A stretch of DNA of 64,000 nt, taken from positions 141,506,303-141,570,302 of the forward strand of contig JAHLJT010009436.1 in assembly GCA_031308135.1 (NCBI GenBank), given 5' to 3'. Position 1 is the first letter of the stretch. Each line of letters opens with the position of its first letter. Both the position numbers and the translations under genes were made by a program. The stretch comes from Acheta domesticus. Lineage: Eukaryota > Arthropoda > Insecta > Orthoptera > Gryllidae. The notes beneath the pieces were generated by a model. That model had not been told where the DNA came from and did not search any database. It was given only the letters and a program-made list of their open reading frames with translations. Positions 56,501 through 63,566 of the stretch are shown one piece after another.

Positions 56501-58889
56501 ACTTGTGCACAGTCTGCTAAACCATTCAACTACTTTGTACAACATTTACTTTAAATCCTTTTATACAACAATAAACATGACCCTTTTAAAACATTACAAA
56601 ACAGAATCCCTTATAATTACAAATGTCTTTCTTTTTCTCAGATCTTTGATCATTAAGGCAATTGAATGTACTAGTGTTTTCTGTTCATAGTCTGTCAAGG
56701 CACAAATTCTCTCTAGTTATTCGGCTGGCACACAAACGGCGTTCTGAGCGCGCCGCACGAAATCCGTAACCTACGCCAGCCTTGGCCTTCCCCTCCGTTC
56801 GGCGGTTACCTGACCTCGGCAGTTGCAACGTTGCGGCAGCGAAGCGATCTCAGACCCGGGCAGTGGCGTCCACGACGTCGATTACACGCGGCGGGGAGCC
56901 GGCTCTCGTCAGCGCGTCGCACGTAATTCGCCGAACTCTTCTTCTCGTCCCGGGATACGCAGCTTGTCCCGTCCAGGTCCGTCTTGTCCCGTCTCGTCCA
57001 GATTCGTCCTGCCCTCGTTGGTACGCTTCCGTGCGTAGACAATGCACGTCGCAATTTATAGCAATGCGAATAAAAAGTTCTTTTGCGTACAGCGCAGCTA
57101 CGTATAATCAGTAAAGCGTTTAATCCTACCGCACGTATTAGATTGTAGTGATCGCAATCTCACGCCACTCAACTTCACTTCCGAATTCACAGCGTTTCAC
57201 TATTAATTTCTGCTCGAAACGTTCTAATTATTTAACTTTGATAACTTTCGTGCCCTATTTCCGACACAGTCTCCCGGAATGCATTAGAACTATTCCGACG
57301 TATTCTAGCTAACACAGCATCTACTGTGAAAACTCCTAAGTAACTGTAGATGTCGAGAGAGTAGCTGAATGAATAATAACCAAGTGCGAAGTGCCAAGAG
57401 ACGAGAGCTTTTCTTTGGCTATCGGCGGTATTTATGAGCTCCTCTCCTCAAATATAGGGGAGAGTTCCTTCGCCTCCCTCCCTAGCGGACAGCTGCGCGC
57501 GTCGCAACCGCTCGGCCGGAGTTTTTCACGGGCTGCCGCCAGGTCGCGCTCCCGCGACTATCGCCGTGCTTGCTTACGGAACATACTGTTTCCTGGCGTC
57601 GCGCAGGAAAAACACGTAGCACTTCCTACTGTCATGGAGATTGGTCATGCGGTGTCTGTGTTTACCGTGAGACCAATCTCCAAGAAAGTTGGCACTTATG
57701 TGTGTTTTCACCCAGATGGTTTATGTGCTGTTAATTCTGTTGTAACTTCACTACAAGGCACTGTAGAACAACTAAATATTCATGTTAAATGTAACCCGAA
57801 ACACACAACGACATTTTGAATCTATATCATTAAATAACTCCTAAACGAGGCGTTCTAGGACCTTAAAACCTAAATTTTGAGGCCAGAGGCCTCAAAGAAA
57901 TGTTTCCCACACCGTAATCTACAGGACGAAACCTTGTTGAACATTCTATTACAATTTTGCTGGTCCAGCACTTCTCGATAAAACCTCACCTGCTCAGAGA
58001 TGTTCAGAATATGCAATTAAATGTGAATGAGAAGGACAAAGAGCAGCAGAGACAGACAGACAGGGACAGTGTGAGGGAGGGTGGGAGGGAGAGACCGTGA
58101 GAAGGGTGATGGAAGGGGAAAGAGGGAGATGCCGGTTTTCCTAGTTCATTATATTCTTCGATGATTTTCACAAAGGAGTTCTTTCGCCATGTGGCTTGTT
58201 TTCATTTTGATTATTCACTCACTTGTTCACTGTTGAATTCTTTCTATTGGTATGTCAATTTACCTCTTCAATCTTCATTATTACTAAATACAGTGTCCAC
58301 ATTTTGTTATTAATTCTTTTTATTTACCTATTTCTTTATTTTATGACATCATGAGGATAAAACGTAATAACTTTGTGGTAACACTATCCTATTTCTATTA
58401 TCTACTGAAACAATTGCCTAATTATTTCTCCTTATTAACTTATTTGGTAACAGCATGAAAGTGAAAGGTGACAATTTTATTCAATTTCTTCTTGGATTTG
58501 ATTCTGTTAGGTCTCAATTTGATGTGTTAGCTCTGAAACTGAATATTTTAGGTTCTATTTTGAGGTTGAATAGGTGTAGAATATAAAAGTGTCCCTAAAA
58601 TAGTGTTGAATTTGCTTTGATTGCAAAACATTTTTAATATTATAGTATCCTCTTGTCAGTTGTATTGAATTATGAAATAATTGTATTTTAATTGGTGGAT
58701 TGTTTTCAGGGGAGCATGGATTCACATGTGAGCACTGCAGTAAAGCTTTCAATCGCCGTGCACGTTTACTCATGCACGTAAAGTACGTCCATGAAGGGGC
58801 TAAGCCCTATGAATGTGAACAATGCAGCAAAACTTTTGTGAGGAAAGAAGATTTGGCCCGACATAACATACTTCATTCTGGAATAAAAG
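23502..58889 (+). CDS. Multi-C2H2 zinc-finger protein gene (partial, 8 exons)
   Basis: A nuclear, presumably DNA-binding protein assembled from eight exons whose phases all agree (about 446 codons, with the 3' end outside the window). Order: short N-terminus ([13 protein letters not shown]), one atypical finger with a single residue between its cysteines, an acidic Asn/Glu/Ser-rich linker of about 90 residues with a CHCCGED motif, then ten C2H2-type fingers. Linkers include [14 protein letters not shown] and TGVKPH. HTGDKPY and HTGEHGF appear only after splicing across the 15.1- and 12.0-kb introns. The fingers show no KRAB, BTB or ZAD partner domain in the part seen. I do not recognise a named orthologue, so no symbol is given. 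It is probably a transcription factor or chromatin regulator by family. Both giant introns are filled with mobile elements. Confidence 0.85.
23626..23741 (+). CDS. Zinc-finger gene exon 2: basic N-terminus and first half of atypical finger
   Basis: Acceptor GTGATAG, donor GTAAGT, 116 bp, ending in phase 0. It encodes a Ser/Arg-rich basic stretch (RSETRRQ, VRNKK) and the start of a finger, [13 protein letters not shown]. The two cysteines are separated by one residue instead of two. The second half of the finger lies in the next exon, 1.9 kb away. Confidence 0.85.
23742..25647 (+). other. Intron of about 1.9 kb with a small hAT-like element
   Basis: No exon-like sequence. It contains the mini-element at 24103-24442, described separately. 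The remainder is plain AT-rich DNA. Confidence 0.7.
24103..24442. mobile_element. Miniature hAT-like element (CAGGCCTGGGCAAC tips)
   Basis: The left tip CAGGCCTGGGCAAC and the complement of the right tip, CAAGCCTGGGCAAC, match at 13 of 14 bases, a common hAT-type terminus. The 340-bp interior is non-coding and holds a perfect 14-bp inverted repeat (TTTTATAAATAACA at 24372 and its complement at 24394). The 8-bp flanks (ATTTACAG and ATTAAGGT) are poorly conserved, so the target duplication has decayed or the edges are off. Confidence 0.6.
25648..25983 (+). CDS. Zinc-finger gene exon 3: end of atypical finger and acidic linker
   Basis: 336 bp, phase 0 at both ends, acceptor TATTTTAG, donor GTAAGG. 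It completes the first finger as GLKRHQKFC, giving a C-x-C ... H-x4-C pattern. A Ser/Arg patch ([13 protein letters not shown]) and a long acidic, Asn-rich segment follow (for example [15 protein letters not shown]), likely disordered. Near the end [15 protein letters not shown] carries a C-x2-C that is not followed by a normal finger and may be a degenerate or metal-binding motif. Confidence 0.9.
26073..26360 (+). CDS. Zinc-finger gene exon 4: fingers 1-3
   Basis: 288 bp, phase 0, acceptor TTTCTAG, donor GTAGGT. Fingers: [20 protein letters not shown] then [23 protein letters not shown] then [23 protein letters not shown] then LQTGC, which ends in Cys (C2HC). Finger 2 has Cys where the conserved aromatic residue (usually Phe) normally sits. 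The exon ends within HPCQ, so finger 4 begins here and is finished in the next exon. Confidence 0.95.
26361..27511 (+). other. Intron of about 1.15 kb with a pogo-like MITE
   Basis: No coding exon. The MITE at 27216-27387 is described separately. Confidence 0.75.
27216..27387. mobile_element. pogo/Tigger-type MITE, 172 bp
   Basis: The tips CAGTTAAACTTTTAGATAA and the complement of the right end, CAGTGAAACCTTTATATAA, match at 15 of 19 bases and are flanked by TA on both sides (27214-27215, 27388-27389). This is the classic TA-targeted pogo/Tigger layout. No coding capacity. Confidence 0.75.
27512..27668 (+). CDS. Zinc-finger gene exon 5: fingers 4-5
   Basis: 157 bp, acceptor TTCTTTCAG, ending in phase 1 at ACCG-GTGAAG. 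It completes finger 4 ([19 protein letters not shown]), passes through a basic linker (GQVKRKKR) and adds finger 5 ([20 protein letters not shown] then IH). The donor was chosen because splicing to 42747 makes the standard linker HTGDKPYFC. Reading on instead gives EVPAGKRS and a stop at 27721, a possible short isoform. Confidence 0.9.
27669..27828 (+). other. Possible alternative terminal exon with intronic polyA signal
   Basis: Without splicing at 27668 the frame continues for 17 codons to TAG (27719-27721). AATAAA hexamers follow at 27823-27828 and about 27842. This could give a truncated protein with five fingers. It is inference from signals only. Confidence 0.4.
27829..28910 (+). other. 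Intron 5, first part
   Basis: AT-rich, no gene. A short family B start (TAGTGGTGCTACAACAGC-AAGTACTTTCT) lies at about 28387-28430 without a body. The last 15 bases (28896-28910) are the left target duplication of the LINE that follows. Confidence 0.6.
28981..31733 (-). pseudogene. LINE ORF2: endonuclease and reverse transcriptase, broken
   Basis: The endonuclease starts at 31733 ([10 protein letters not shown], then [40 protein letters not shown]). The frame stops near 30903. Reverse transcriptase resumes with [18 protein letters not shown] (30.4 kb), [32 protein letters not shown] and [11 protein letters not shown] (29.82 kb). One base is missing just after GVLQG at about 29930, which disrupts the QGDP-like block. 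Downstream are the thumb and connection ([19 protein letters not shown]) and a Cys/His C-terminus ([18 protein letters not shown]) ending at 28981. It would nick DNA and copy the LINE RNA. It is not functional here. Confidence 0.9.
31895..33216 (-). pseudogene. LINE ORF1 with PHD-like zinc finger, broken
   Basis: Starts at ATG 33216 ([19 protein letters not shown]). After the 257-bp MITE insertion the frame resumes with [20 protein letters not shown], then an in-frame stop, then LCDTC. The order C-x2-C, C-x2-C, H-x2-C, C-x2-C is a PHD-type finger, as in ORF1 of several LINE clades. Later comes a coiled, charged region ([13 protein letters not shown] near 32.7 kb) and a conserved-looking segment ([20 protein letters not shown], then [11 protein letters not shown], about 31.98-32.14 kb). 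The product would bind RNA and chaperone integration. Stops and frameshifts make it dead. Confidence 0.75.
32904..33160. mobile_element. 257-bp palindromic MITE inserted in LINE ORF1
   Basis: The arms starting TACTGCGATTTTTGTAGGAA (32906 side) and its complement ending at 33158 pair over about 75 bp, then diverge around a central loop. TA lies on both sides, so it is a Tc1/mariner-type TA-targeted MITE. Removing it with one TA restores the ORF1 reading frame through the PHD finger, so the insertion came after the LINE. Confidence 0.85.
33537..34462 (+). other. Intron 5, between LINE and SINE
   Basis: A (CA)n microsatellite at 33846-33869, otherwise AT-rich DNA with no recognised element. Confidence 0.6.
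33846..33869. repeat. (CA)n microsatellite
   Basis: Pure AC dinucleotides, about 12 units. Confidence 0.95.
34463..34816 (-). mobile_element. tRNA-derived SINE, copy 2
   Basis: The minus-strand head GGCGGCGCTGGTGTAGCGGT contains a good A box (TGGTGTAGCGG), and GGGTTCAAACTC serves as B box (complement of about 34755-34767), as in an RNA polymerase III promoter. The body matches copy 1 (ATGCAAATTTTGTTACGCTC, CCGAAGG-GCATACGAAGGA). The 3' tail is an (AATCC)n repeat at 34463-34483. It depends on a LINE for mobility; none is linked here by tail sequence. Confidence 0.85.
36800..40857 (-). pseudogene. RTE endonuclease-reverse transcriptase, broken in several places
   Basis: Begins with [18 protein letters not shown] near 40.83 kb, then [11 protein letters not shown] and VVIGVY, where the hAT element interrupts (39066-40518). 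It resumes after a frameshift with [28 protein letters not shown] and [10 protein letters not shown]. Then come [11 protein letters not shown] and the linker [13 protein letters not shown]. Reverse transcriptase motifs: [68 protein letters not shown] (37.6 kb), then a shift to [15 protein letters not shown] and [10 protein letters not shown] (37.33 kb), and [11 protein letters not shown] single polyprotein is usual for RTE. It nicks DNA and copies its RNA, but not in this state. Confidence 0.88.
39066..40518. mobile_element. 1453-bp hAT-like non-autonomous element inside the RTE LINE
   Basis: The tips TAGAGGTCTGCA (39066) and the complement of the right end, TAGAGCTCTGCA (40518), match at 11 of 12 bases. 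A perfect 8-bp target duplication ATACACAC lies at 39058-39065 and 40519-40526. About 230 bp at each end are strongly GC-rich and contain repeated CCGAGACTCG- and GAGCGCTCG-type words. The middle kilobase is AT-rich. No transposase is seen. Conceptual frames at the GC-rich ends are composition artefacts. Removing it restores GVYAPEEG of the LINE endonuclease. Confidence 0.88.
41300..41747 (+). other. Intron 5, between family A copy and hAT element
   Basis: Plain AT-rich DNA, nothing recognised. Confidence 0.6.
41748..42526. mobile_element. 779-bp hAT-like non-autonomous element (TAGAGACC tips)
   Basis: The left tip TAGAGACCGGAAAAATATGT and the complement of the right tip, TAGAGACCAGATTTTTACGT, match well. 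The flanks CTAATTGT (41740-41747) and GTAATTGT (42527-42534) form an 8-bp duplication with one mismatch. Subterminal AAATATGTA words are repeated many times near both ends, as in hAT transposase-binding regions. No coding sequence. Confidence 0.8.
42747..42856 (+). CDS. Zinc-finger gene exon 6: finger 6
   Basis: 110 bp, acceptor ATTTTTTAG, donor GTAAGT. Entering in phase 1, it gives [24 protein letters not shown] then RMH and [10 protein letters not shown], ending in phase 0. Finger 7 starts with its first cysteine pair here and continues in the next exon. The preceding intron is 15.1 kb and holds two LINEs, a SINE and two hAT-like elements. Confidence 0.95.
42857..46612 (+). other. Intron 6 (3.8 kb)
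   Basis: Contains a poly-G tract (about 44662-44672) and family A copy 5 (45102-45797). The stretches 42857-44660 and 45800-46612 hold nothing I can identify. Confidence 0.65.
45102..45797 (+). repeat. Family A repeat, copy 5 (internally deleted)
   Basis: Starts TAATGGTGCTACAGAATGGC and keeps the first internal unit (CGCAATTTTGAGCTCATTTTC). It then jumps to the 3' region (ACTTTCTCTGTACTACGTAT) and ends near GATAAAAGTAAAAAC. The middle units are missing. Confidence 0.75.
46613..46754 (+). CDS. Zinc-finger gene exon 7: fingers 7-8
   Basis: 142 bp, acceptor TTTATGCAG, donor GTGAGT, ending in phase 1. It completes finger 7 ([18 protein letters not shown]), then linker TGVKPH and finger 8 ([20 protein letters not shown] then HH). 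The final G plus the first bases of 58710 create HTGEHGF, so no exon is missing between them. Confidence 0.95.
46755..47010 (+). other. Intron 7, first part
   Basis: Nothing recognised before the hAT-like MITE. Confidence 0.6.
47011..47643. mobile_element. 633-bp hAT-like MITE (TAGGGGGCAGATTTT tips)
   Basis: The left tip TAGGGGGCAGATTTTGATGA and the complement of the right tip, TAGAGGGTGGATTTTAATGA, match at 16 of 20 bases. The flanks CTCATAAG and CTTATAAC agree at 6 of 8. The inverted match extends outward into ATAAG, so a different superfamily with longer tips remains possible. The interior is AT-rich and non-coding. Confidence 0.6.
48170..49724 (+). repeat. Family A repeat, copy 6 (near full length)
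   Basis: Starts TAGTGGCGCTACAAAATGGC. GAGAAAA phrases at about 48665, 48998 and 49306 show the ~305-bp period, with a small extra insertion in the first gap. The ACGGACAA patch and GGTATCAAGGACCCACAAAA follow. It ends with a hairpin in ACTTTCCC ... GGGAGTGT, partly decayed. Confidence 0.82.
50234..50634 (+). repeat. Family B repeat, copy 2 (5' part)
   Basis: Starts TAGTGGTGCGCAAACAGAG, then TACTTTCTCGC and further body shared with the copy at 61078 (GACC-TATTTTAAAATCTA, GGAACAGAT). It ends where an inverted family A copy begins, so the two lie in opposite orientation. Confidence 0.7.
50635..51713 (-). repeat. Family A repeat, copy 7
   Basis: The minus strand begins at 51713 with CAGTGGTGCTACAGAATGGC and runs through three internal units. 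It is truncated near 50635, where it meets family B copy 2, so the GGAC patch and 3' hairpin are absent. Confidence 0.75.
51714..52565 (+). other. Intron 7, no feature seen
   Basis: AT-rich DNA without recognised repeats or frames. Confidence 0.55.
52566..53160 (-). repeat. Family A/B repeat 3' end, copy 8
   Basis: The complement starts with the terminal hairpin (ACTTTCTC at about 52570 pairs with GAGAAAGT at about 52620). A TCTG/TGTCTGTC-rich patch (52750-52870) follows, the counterpart of the GGAC/CAGA patch of other copies, then body sequence to about 53160. Conceptual Cys/Ser/Leu-rich frames here are from the simple repeat. Confidence 0.65.
53161..54512 (+). other. Intron 7, no gene; one microsatellite
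   Basis: Contains the (TG)n-(CA)n run at 54276-54320. The rest is unassigned. The last 8 bases are the left target duplication of the next element. Confidence 0.6.
54276..54320. repeat. Back-to-back (TG)n and (CA)n microsatellite
   Basis: TGTGTG changes to CACACA at the palindromic centre GTATAC, so the run can fold on itself. Confidence 0.9.
54513..56389 (+). mobile_element. 1877-bp hAT transposon relic with perfect 8-bp TSD
   Basis: The left tip TAGGACCCGGGTAATTATGT and the complement of the right tip, TAGGGCCCGGATAATAATGT, match well. ATTATTAC flanks it exactly on both sides (54505-54512, 56390-56397). A reading frame near 55440-55540 contains [19 protein letters not shown], which resembles the conserved region of hAT transposases around the L-A-H-x-H-R-V and V-D-x-L-I-S-N motif. 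The frame is otherwise broken, so this is a decayed autonomous copy. Confidence 0.82.
56398..56690 (+). other. Intron 7, no feature seen
   Basis: Short AT-rich stretch between the hAT relic and the GC-rich block. Confidence 0.5.
56691..57660. other. GC-rich block of unknown origin inside intron 7
   Basis: Two strongly CpG-rich sections (56740-57030 and 57470-57620) flank a moderate middle. Overlapping Arg/Ser/Pro-rich frames on both strands, up to 142 codons, look like composition effects. The terminal GC bias recalls the hAT element at 39066-40518, but no matching tips or duplication were found. It could be a non-autonomous transposon or an LTR. Confidence 0.4.
57631..57682. repeat. Short hairpin (GGAGATTGGT / ACCAATCTCC)
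   Basis: Perfect 10-bp arms about 26 bp apart, at the edge of the GC-rich block. It may mark an element boundary. Confidence 0.6.
57877..57895. repeat. Perfect 8-bp-arm hairpin TTGAGGCC-AGA-GGCCTCAA
   Basis: A compact stem-loop in intronic DNA with no following T run. No function is assigned. Confidence 0.6.
58036..58130. repeat. Purine-rich simple repeat
   Basis: AGAC, GGGA and GAGA words in succession on the + strand, with almost no pyrimidine runs. Confidence 0.75.
58710..58889 (+). CDS. Zinc-finger gene exon 8: fingers 9-10
   Basis: 180 bp, acceptor GTTTTCAG, entering and leaving in phase 1. Finger 9: [20 protein letters not shown] then KYVH. Linker EGAKPYEC. Finger 10: [19 protein letters not shown] then LH. 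It ends SGIK followed by the donor GTATAT, a weak but usable site. Frame and phase imply at least one more exon beyond this window, because no matching finger exon is seen from 58890 to 64000. Confidence 0.93.
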
Positions 58890-59565
58890 GTATATAAATA
58901 TTTATTACATATATTTAACTCTGATGATTGTCAGTAGACATCGGATGTTTAGGGAAATGCCTATTTTTTTCTAGCCAACTTATTTAAAGGCTGATAATAT
59001 ATGTGCATGAATCATGACAAATGATGACATATGACCACGTTTTATTATGCTTATTTTTGCTTATTTTAGCATAAATGCCTATTCTTTAGAATTATTGCAG
59101 GTTTTTGTTTTTTATTTTTTATATACAATGCTAAGAAATCAGGAAATCAGCCATGGTCCAACCTGACCAATTATTATGAATCCTTCAATTCACGTTTTTG
59201 TATTTTGAAATTCGAGAGAATTCCTGAAAGTATACCAATATATTTTTCTCCATTTCCCTATCTCGTAAATACTTGCCATGTTCTGAGAAAATGGTCGATT
59301 GCCAATACACCGAGGGCACCTTTTGAGTGGAAATAAATGTAAATTCCCAGAAGGTTTCAGTGTTGCTAATGTTGGTCTTCTAAAATATATGCCAGACACC
59401 TCAGTAGGTGTTCAGAAATCCTTCTCTGTACAACTTTAAAAATAAATTCAGTCCATATACATTTGTTCTTGTTATTCTTGCATACCACTATTAGGACTTC
59501 GTGGTTCTTGAATTTCTTTATGTAAAGAGAGATATTAAATTATGTGAAAGACTGCCTTTTTAAAG
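58890..59565 (+). other. Intron 8, first part, no feature seen
   Basis: AT-rich DNA with a few conceptual frames without meaning. Confidence 0.55.
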
Positions 59566-60219
59566 TTAATAATTCTTTTAAAAGTCCAATAATTTGTAGG
59601 CAGACTCAAATTAACATATATTTTTATTTTACAAATATCCCAACGTTTCGAAGTTCAATTGCCTTCATCATAAAATATAATACAGAACATTGTGATCTAA
59701 TGTAGATGATATTTGTTAACAAATTATATTTGTTAACATTTGTTTGTTAATTTTGTTAATTTATATATATATATATAATAATAAAAAATAAAATTTGTTA
59801 AAATAAAAAAATAAAAAATTAGAACTCTGAAGAATTTACATGAAACTGCAAATCAATTTCATATTATTTACAATTTGAGGTGGCTTTGAATAAATATTTA
59901 ATCGATTGTTTTCAATAAGGAAAGAAACAAACATAATTATTTAAACTAAAGTTTTATACGCAAATTCATGGATGCAGATTTCTTGTAAGTTGTATTTTGT
60001 ATTTTATATTTTATAATTTGTTTTTGTAACAATAGATTTTGTTAACAAATATCATCTACATTAGATCACAATGTTCTGTATTATATTTTATTATATTGTT
60101 TTAATAGACCCTGATGATGAAGGCAATTGAACTTCGAAACGTTGGGATATTTGTAAAATAAAAATATAAGTTATTTTGAGTCTGCCTACAAATTATTGGA
60201 CTTTTAAAAGAATTATTAA
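59566..60219. mobile_element. Inverted pair of Penelope-LTR-like arms
   Basis: The left arm 59566-59723 and right arm 60038-60219 are near-perfect reverse complements apart from an extra stretch of about 25-30 bases in the right arm. The right arm contains GAAGGCAATTGAACTTCGAA followed by ACGTTGGGATATTTGT, the kind of sequence found in the LTRs of Penelope-like elements, which are often arranged in inverted orientation. The centre (59724-60037) is AT-rich and non-coding. Confidence 0.55.
60111..60140 (+). ncRNA. Hammerhead-ribozyme-like core
   Basis: CTGATGA, then a stem of GAAG paired with CTTC across an AT-rich loop, then GAAAC. These are the conserved boxes of hammerhead ribozymes, which Penelope-like elements are known to carry. 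The opposite arm has lost the CTGATGA box. Stem III and the cleavage site were not demonstrated. Confidence 0.4.
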
Positions 60220-61077
60220 ATAAGTATGTGTAGTGGAGCTTTTGAGTATTTATGTTATTAAGAAGCAGGTGAATAAATGTTGCAGCTGGTGATAAAAGCA
60301 GGTGATTAAATGAGCTGTATCCATATGAACTGTGTTAAGCACAAAAAACTAAATCCCTGTTTGCAAAAAATTCGGAACAATTGAAACTTCATTTAAATTG
60401 GTGTGAAAACCATTATGATCCTAAATACTATTACTAAACATCTTTTTAAAATAGTTTGAATTGCAAAATCGATTAGGTATGTTATGTTCAAAATTCCAAA
60501 AAAAAATAGGATACCTGGAATGTTTCAAGTAAACATGAAGATTTATTAATTCCAAAAATCCAAAACCTTTATTGAAAATGGAAATCTTACAATGTTATTA
60601 AGTGCTCTTTTCCTATTCCTGTGTAATTAATCAAAAGAAAAATATCATTCTTTTAGTAATCTTGAAAATGGAAAATGGACAACAGAAAATACACACTTAT
60701 CCTCATTAGGACTGTTTAGTAATGTCGACAGTGAAATGTCCATTTTGAAAAAATATTCCTATTTCCGTGTTAAAAACTAATATTATTCCCGGTAGAATCG
60801 ACTTTTTTCCAAAATCAATGTAAGGAATACGGTACCTCAAGTCCTGCGTTGACATCAGTCCAGAGATCGATTTTCCGGCTGAAAAAGTAGTTTCTTGAAC
60901 ATTTAGAGCGGAGTCTGAATATTTATCAATAACATAATTCCTAGAAAAACAAAAATATCTACATTTTATTTAAAACTCGTTTTTGTACAAAATTGTACAC
61001 TGTACTCCTTGGTTGCGGGAGAAAGGTGCGCGAGAATCATAATTTGGTTCAGTAACGAACAGAAAACTAGTGGTGCT
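60220..61077 (+). other. Intron 8, no feature seen
   Basis: Plain AT-rich DNA between the inverted arms and the family B copy. Confidence 0.5.
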
Positions 61078-61168
61078 AAAACAGCATGTACTTTCACGCA
61101 AAATTAAGCGAAAAGTACTCAAATTTTCAAAATCTTTTGTATGACCTTATTTCAAAATCTATCTTTAA

Positions 61169-63566
61169 CACTTCCGCGTGTGGTGTTGAACCTGGGCCGC
61201 ATCGTTCTACTGTGGACAAAGAGAAAGGGCCCGGCCTACCTGGCCGCAGTGGCCGGCAAGCGGCCGGGCGCACCCTGCCACAGGAGAGTTCAGCAGACTA
61301 CAGTACATTCGGCATATCTCATTCAGCTGGACACAAGCTATTAACTTTGGCTAAATAAAATATTTGTTTGGGCAAAAATGATAAAGCGGGAGAAAATAAA
61401 TAGTCAATATCCACACAATACAAATATGAAACATTTATTCATAAAAACAGGAAAACTACAAAAATAAGTTTTTTCCGCAACATACAATTATTGCTAAACT
61501 AACTTAATAAAAAATTGGTGCATAAAATGTACAAAACTACTTAGTACATTTCTTTCGTGTGATATTCTTTAAAACAATTCTCCACACTCAATCCCACTTT
61601 ACAGTCTGGGCACCAATAACAAGGTTCTCGTCTTTTTCTCTTGCTCTGGCAAACAACGCATCTTTTCTGCGGTCTCGCTTTATTGCCTACAGGAGGAATT
61701 TTTTCTATGAAGTGCCTCCCTGTAAGACGTTTTACGTGGTTTTCTAATGCCCTTTCTTCCTCTCTGTCGAATGTGTGTGTCAGAAATAATTTTTCTACCA
61801 GATCAATGCGGAATTTCAGTGTATCAGTTTTAGAATTTGGATTGTTAGCTTTCCAAATAATTAAAGAATTTAACACAGTCACGTTCAGTAATCTCTTGAA
61901 CATTTTTACGTTCCACTTTTTTGTTTTCTTCCTTTCCATTAAATAAGTTTGCAGATATTGATCTTTTAAGTCTACCCCTCCCATGGACTTATTATAATCT
62001 ATAACACTAATTGGCTTCTGCACATCTTTTTTGATTTTGTTTTAACAGATTTGAACTCGTTTTTGTGATAGGTACTAATCATTGTTACAGGTTTTTGTCC
62101 ATCCATTTTATTATCGATAAAGAACGTGAACACTGAGCCACATGTTCACCGCGTTTCAACTTCTTTTTTTTTCAAATATTTGGGAACATTCTTTCTATTT
62201 AAACCAAGAGTTCCTACAAAATCGGTATGGTGGTTCTTCAGTGTCGCTGCTAACGTTGGGGAATTATAATAATTGTCCATCCACAACATATGTCCCTTAT
62301 TCAGCAAAGGCAAAACTAACTGCATCACAATTTCACTGGTTTTGTTGTCGCACTTTCCAGCCGTTGATGAGCTCACGTCAGTGTCTTTGCCGGTATAAAC
62401 AACGAATGACCACAAATAGCCTGTAGCAGGTTCGCCAATTCAAAAGTTTTAATGCCAAACTTGGCAGCTTTTAGAGGAATGTATTGTTTAAATGATAATC
62501 GACCCTTCCACAATGTTAACGATTCATCAATGGAAATATTTTGCCCAGGCAAATAATACTTTTTAAATTTTTCGTTTCAATGTTGTAAAATAGGGTAAAT
62601 TTTAAAAAGTTTTTTGGGGCCTTCAAAAGAGCTTCTTTTCTCATTGTCAACAAAATGAAGAAACCTACATATTGATTCGAAACGGTATAAGGACATTACC
62701 GATAAAAATATCGGAGTGCTTATGGTGGAAATTCTGGAAAAGTACGATCGAGTTGTTGGCTTTTGCACAATTCCCATTAAGATAAACATAGCTATAACAA
62801 TATAAATTTCATCAGTGCTTACAGTTGCCAGTCTCACTCTTGAACAGAATGGAAATAGCATTACCCGAGATATCATAAACTGTTCAGCGTATCGATTTGT
62901 CTTGCAAACAATCATTGACATTAAATCAGAATCGAAAAACAGCTTAAACAAAGATAAAATGTTCTCTGTGAAAAGAGCTTCATTTTGCGGTCCGTGTTCA
63001 CTACTAAAATTTTCTCTCTTGCCTCCATAATTGTTCATATCTTCCCAAATAAACGTATTTGACACAGAATTACTGCTGGCATCGTTTATTACATCCAGAT
63101 CGTCTTCATCATCTAACAAAGCATCAGAGTCACTAGAACAGTCTGAATCACTGGAGTCATCGCCACTCTCCAACAAAAGTTCTTCCTCAATTGCTGCATC
63201 TGTCAAACCAATTCTTTTCGACATACTTCTAAACAGGCACGAGCACAGAAATAAAGGACTGACACACTTAAAATTACTAAAAAATAACAAAATTATACAA
63301 AAAAGTCTTTACAGGTTAGCACCTGAATATATGCGTACTAGTGTTAAGACTGTATTGACGAAGCGCGGGCAACAACGGTTGAAACAGAACTAAACAAACT
63401 TTCCGTGTAGGGCACGGCAAACTGCGAGTGAAAGGAATAGCTCCAAAACGTTCGTACACATCATCCCGCGTGGAAAGGAAGAGGCCCTTTGCGTACCTGA
63501 CACGGCACCCCGAAATAGAAGCGAAAGGACAGGCCCGTGCAGGACACGGCATCCCACGCAGAAGGG
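61169..63566 (-). mobile_element. piggyBac element, 2.4 kb, flanked by TTAA
   Basis: TTAA is present on both sides (61165-61168, 63567-63570). The tips CACTTCCGCGTGTGGTG and the complement of the right end, CCCTTCTGCGTGGGATG, match at 13 of 17 bases. The transposase remnant is on the minus strand. The empty target is recognisable in the sister family B copy at about 50348-50360. Confidence 0.88.
61541..63290 (-). pseudogene. piggyBac transposase pseudogene (DDE_Tnp_1_7 type)
   Basis: The N-terminus has an acidic Ser/Asp tract (DDSSDSDCSSDSD). WEDMNNYG, GPQNEALFTENILSLFKLFF, IVCKTNRYAEQFM, EIYIVIAMFILMGIVQKP, VMSLYRFESICRFLHFVDNE follow, all typical of piggyBac. The catalytic core continues with ISIDESLTLWKGRLSF (first Asp), MLWMDNYYNSPTLA (second Asp) and VIDYNKSMGGVDLKDQYL (third Asp region). 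It ends with a Cys-rich zinc-binding tail (CVVCQSKRK, CYWCPDCKVGLS, ENCF). In-frame TGA codons at about 62579 and 62133, and frameshifts near 62440 and 62025, break the frame. Each motif itself is well preserved, so the loss is fairly recent. Confidence 0.9.

Noticed and set aside
57391..57819. 142-codon frame in the GC-rich block
   Set aside because: Arg/Ser-rich composition artefact with no domain and no splice logic.
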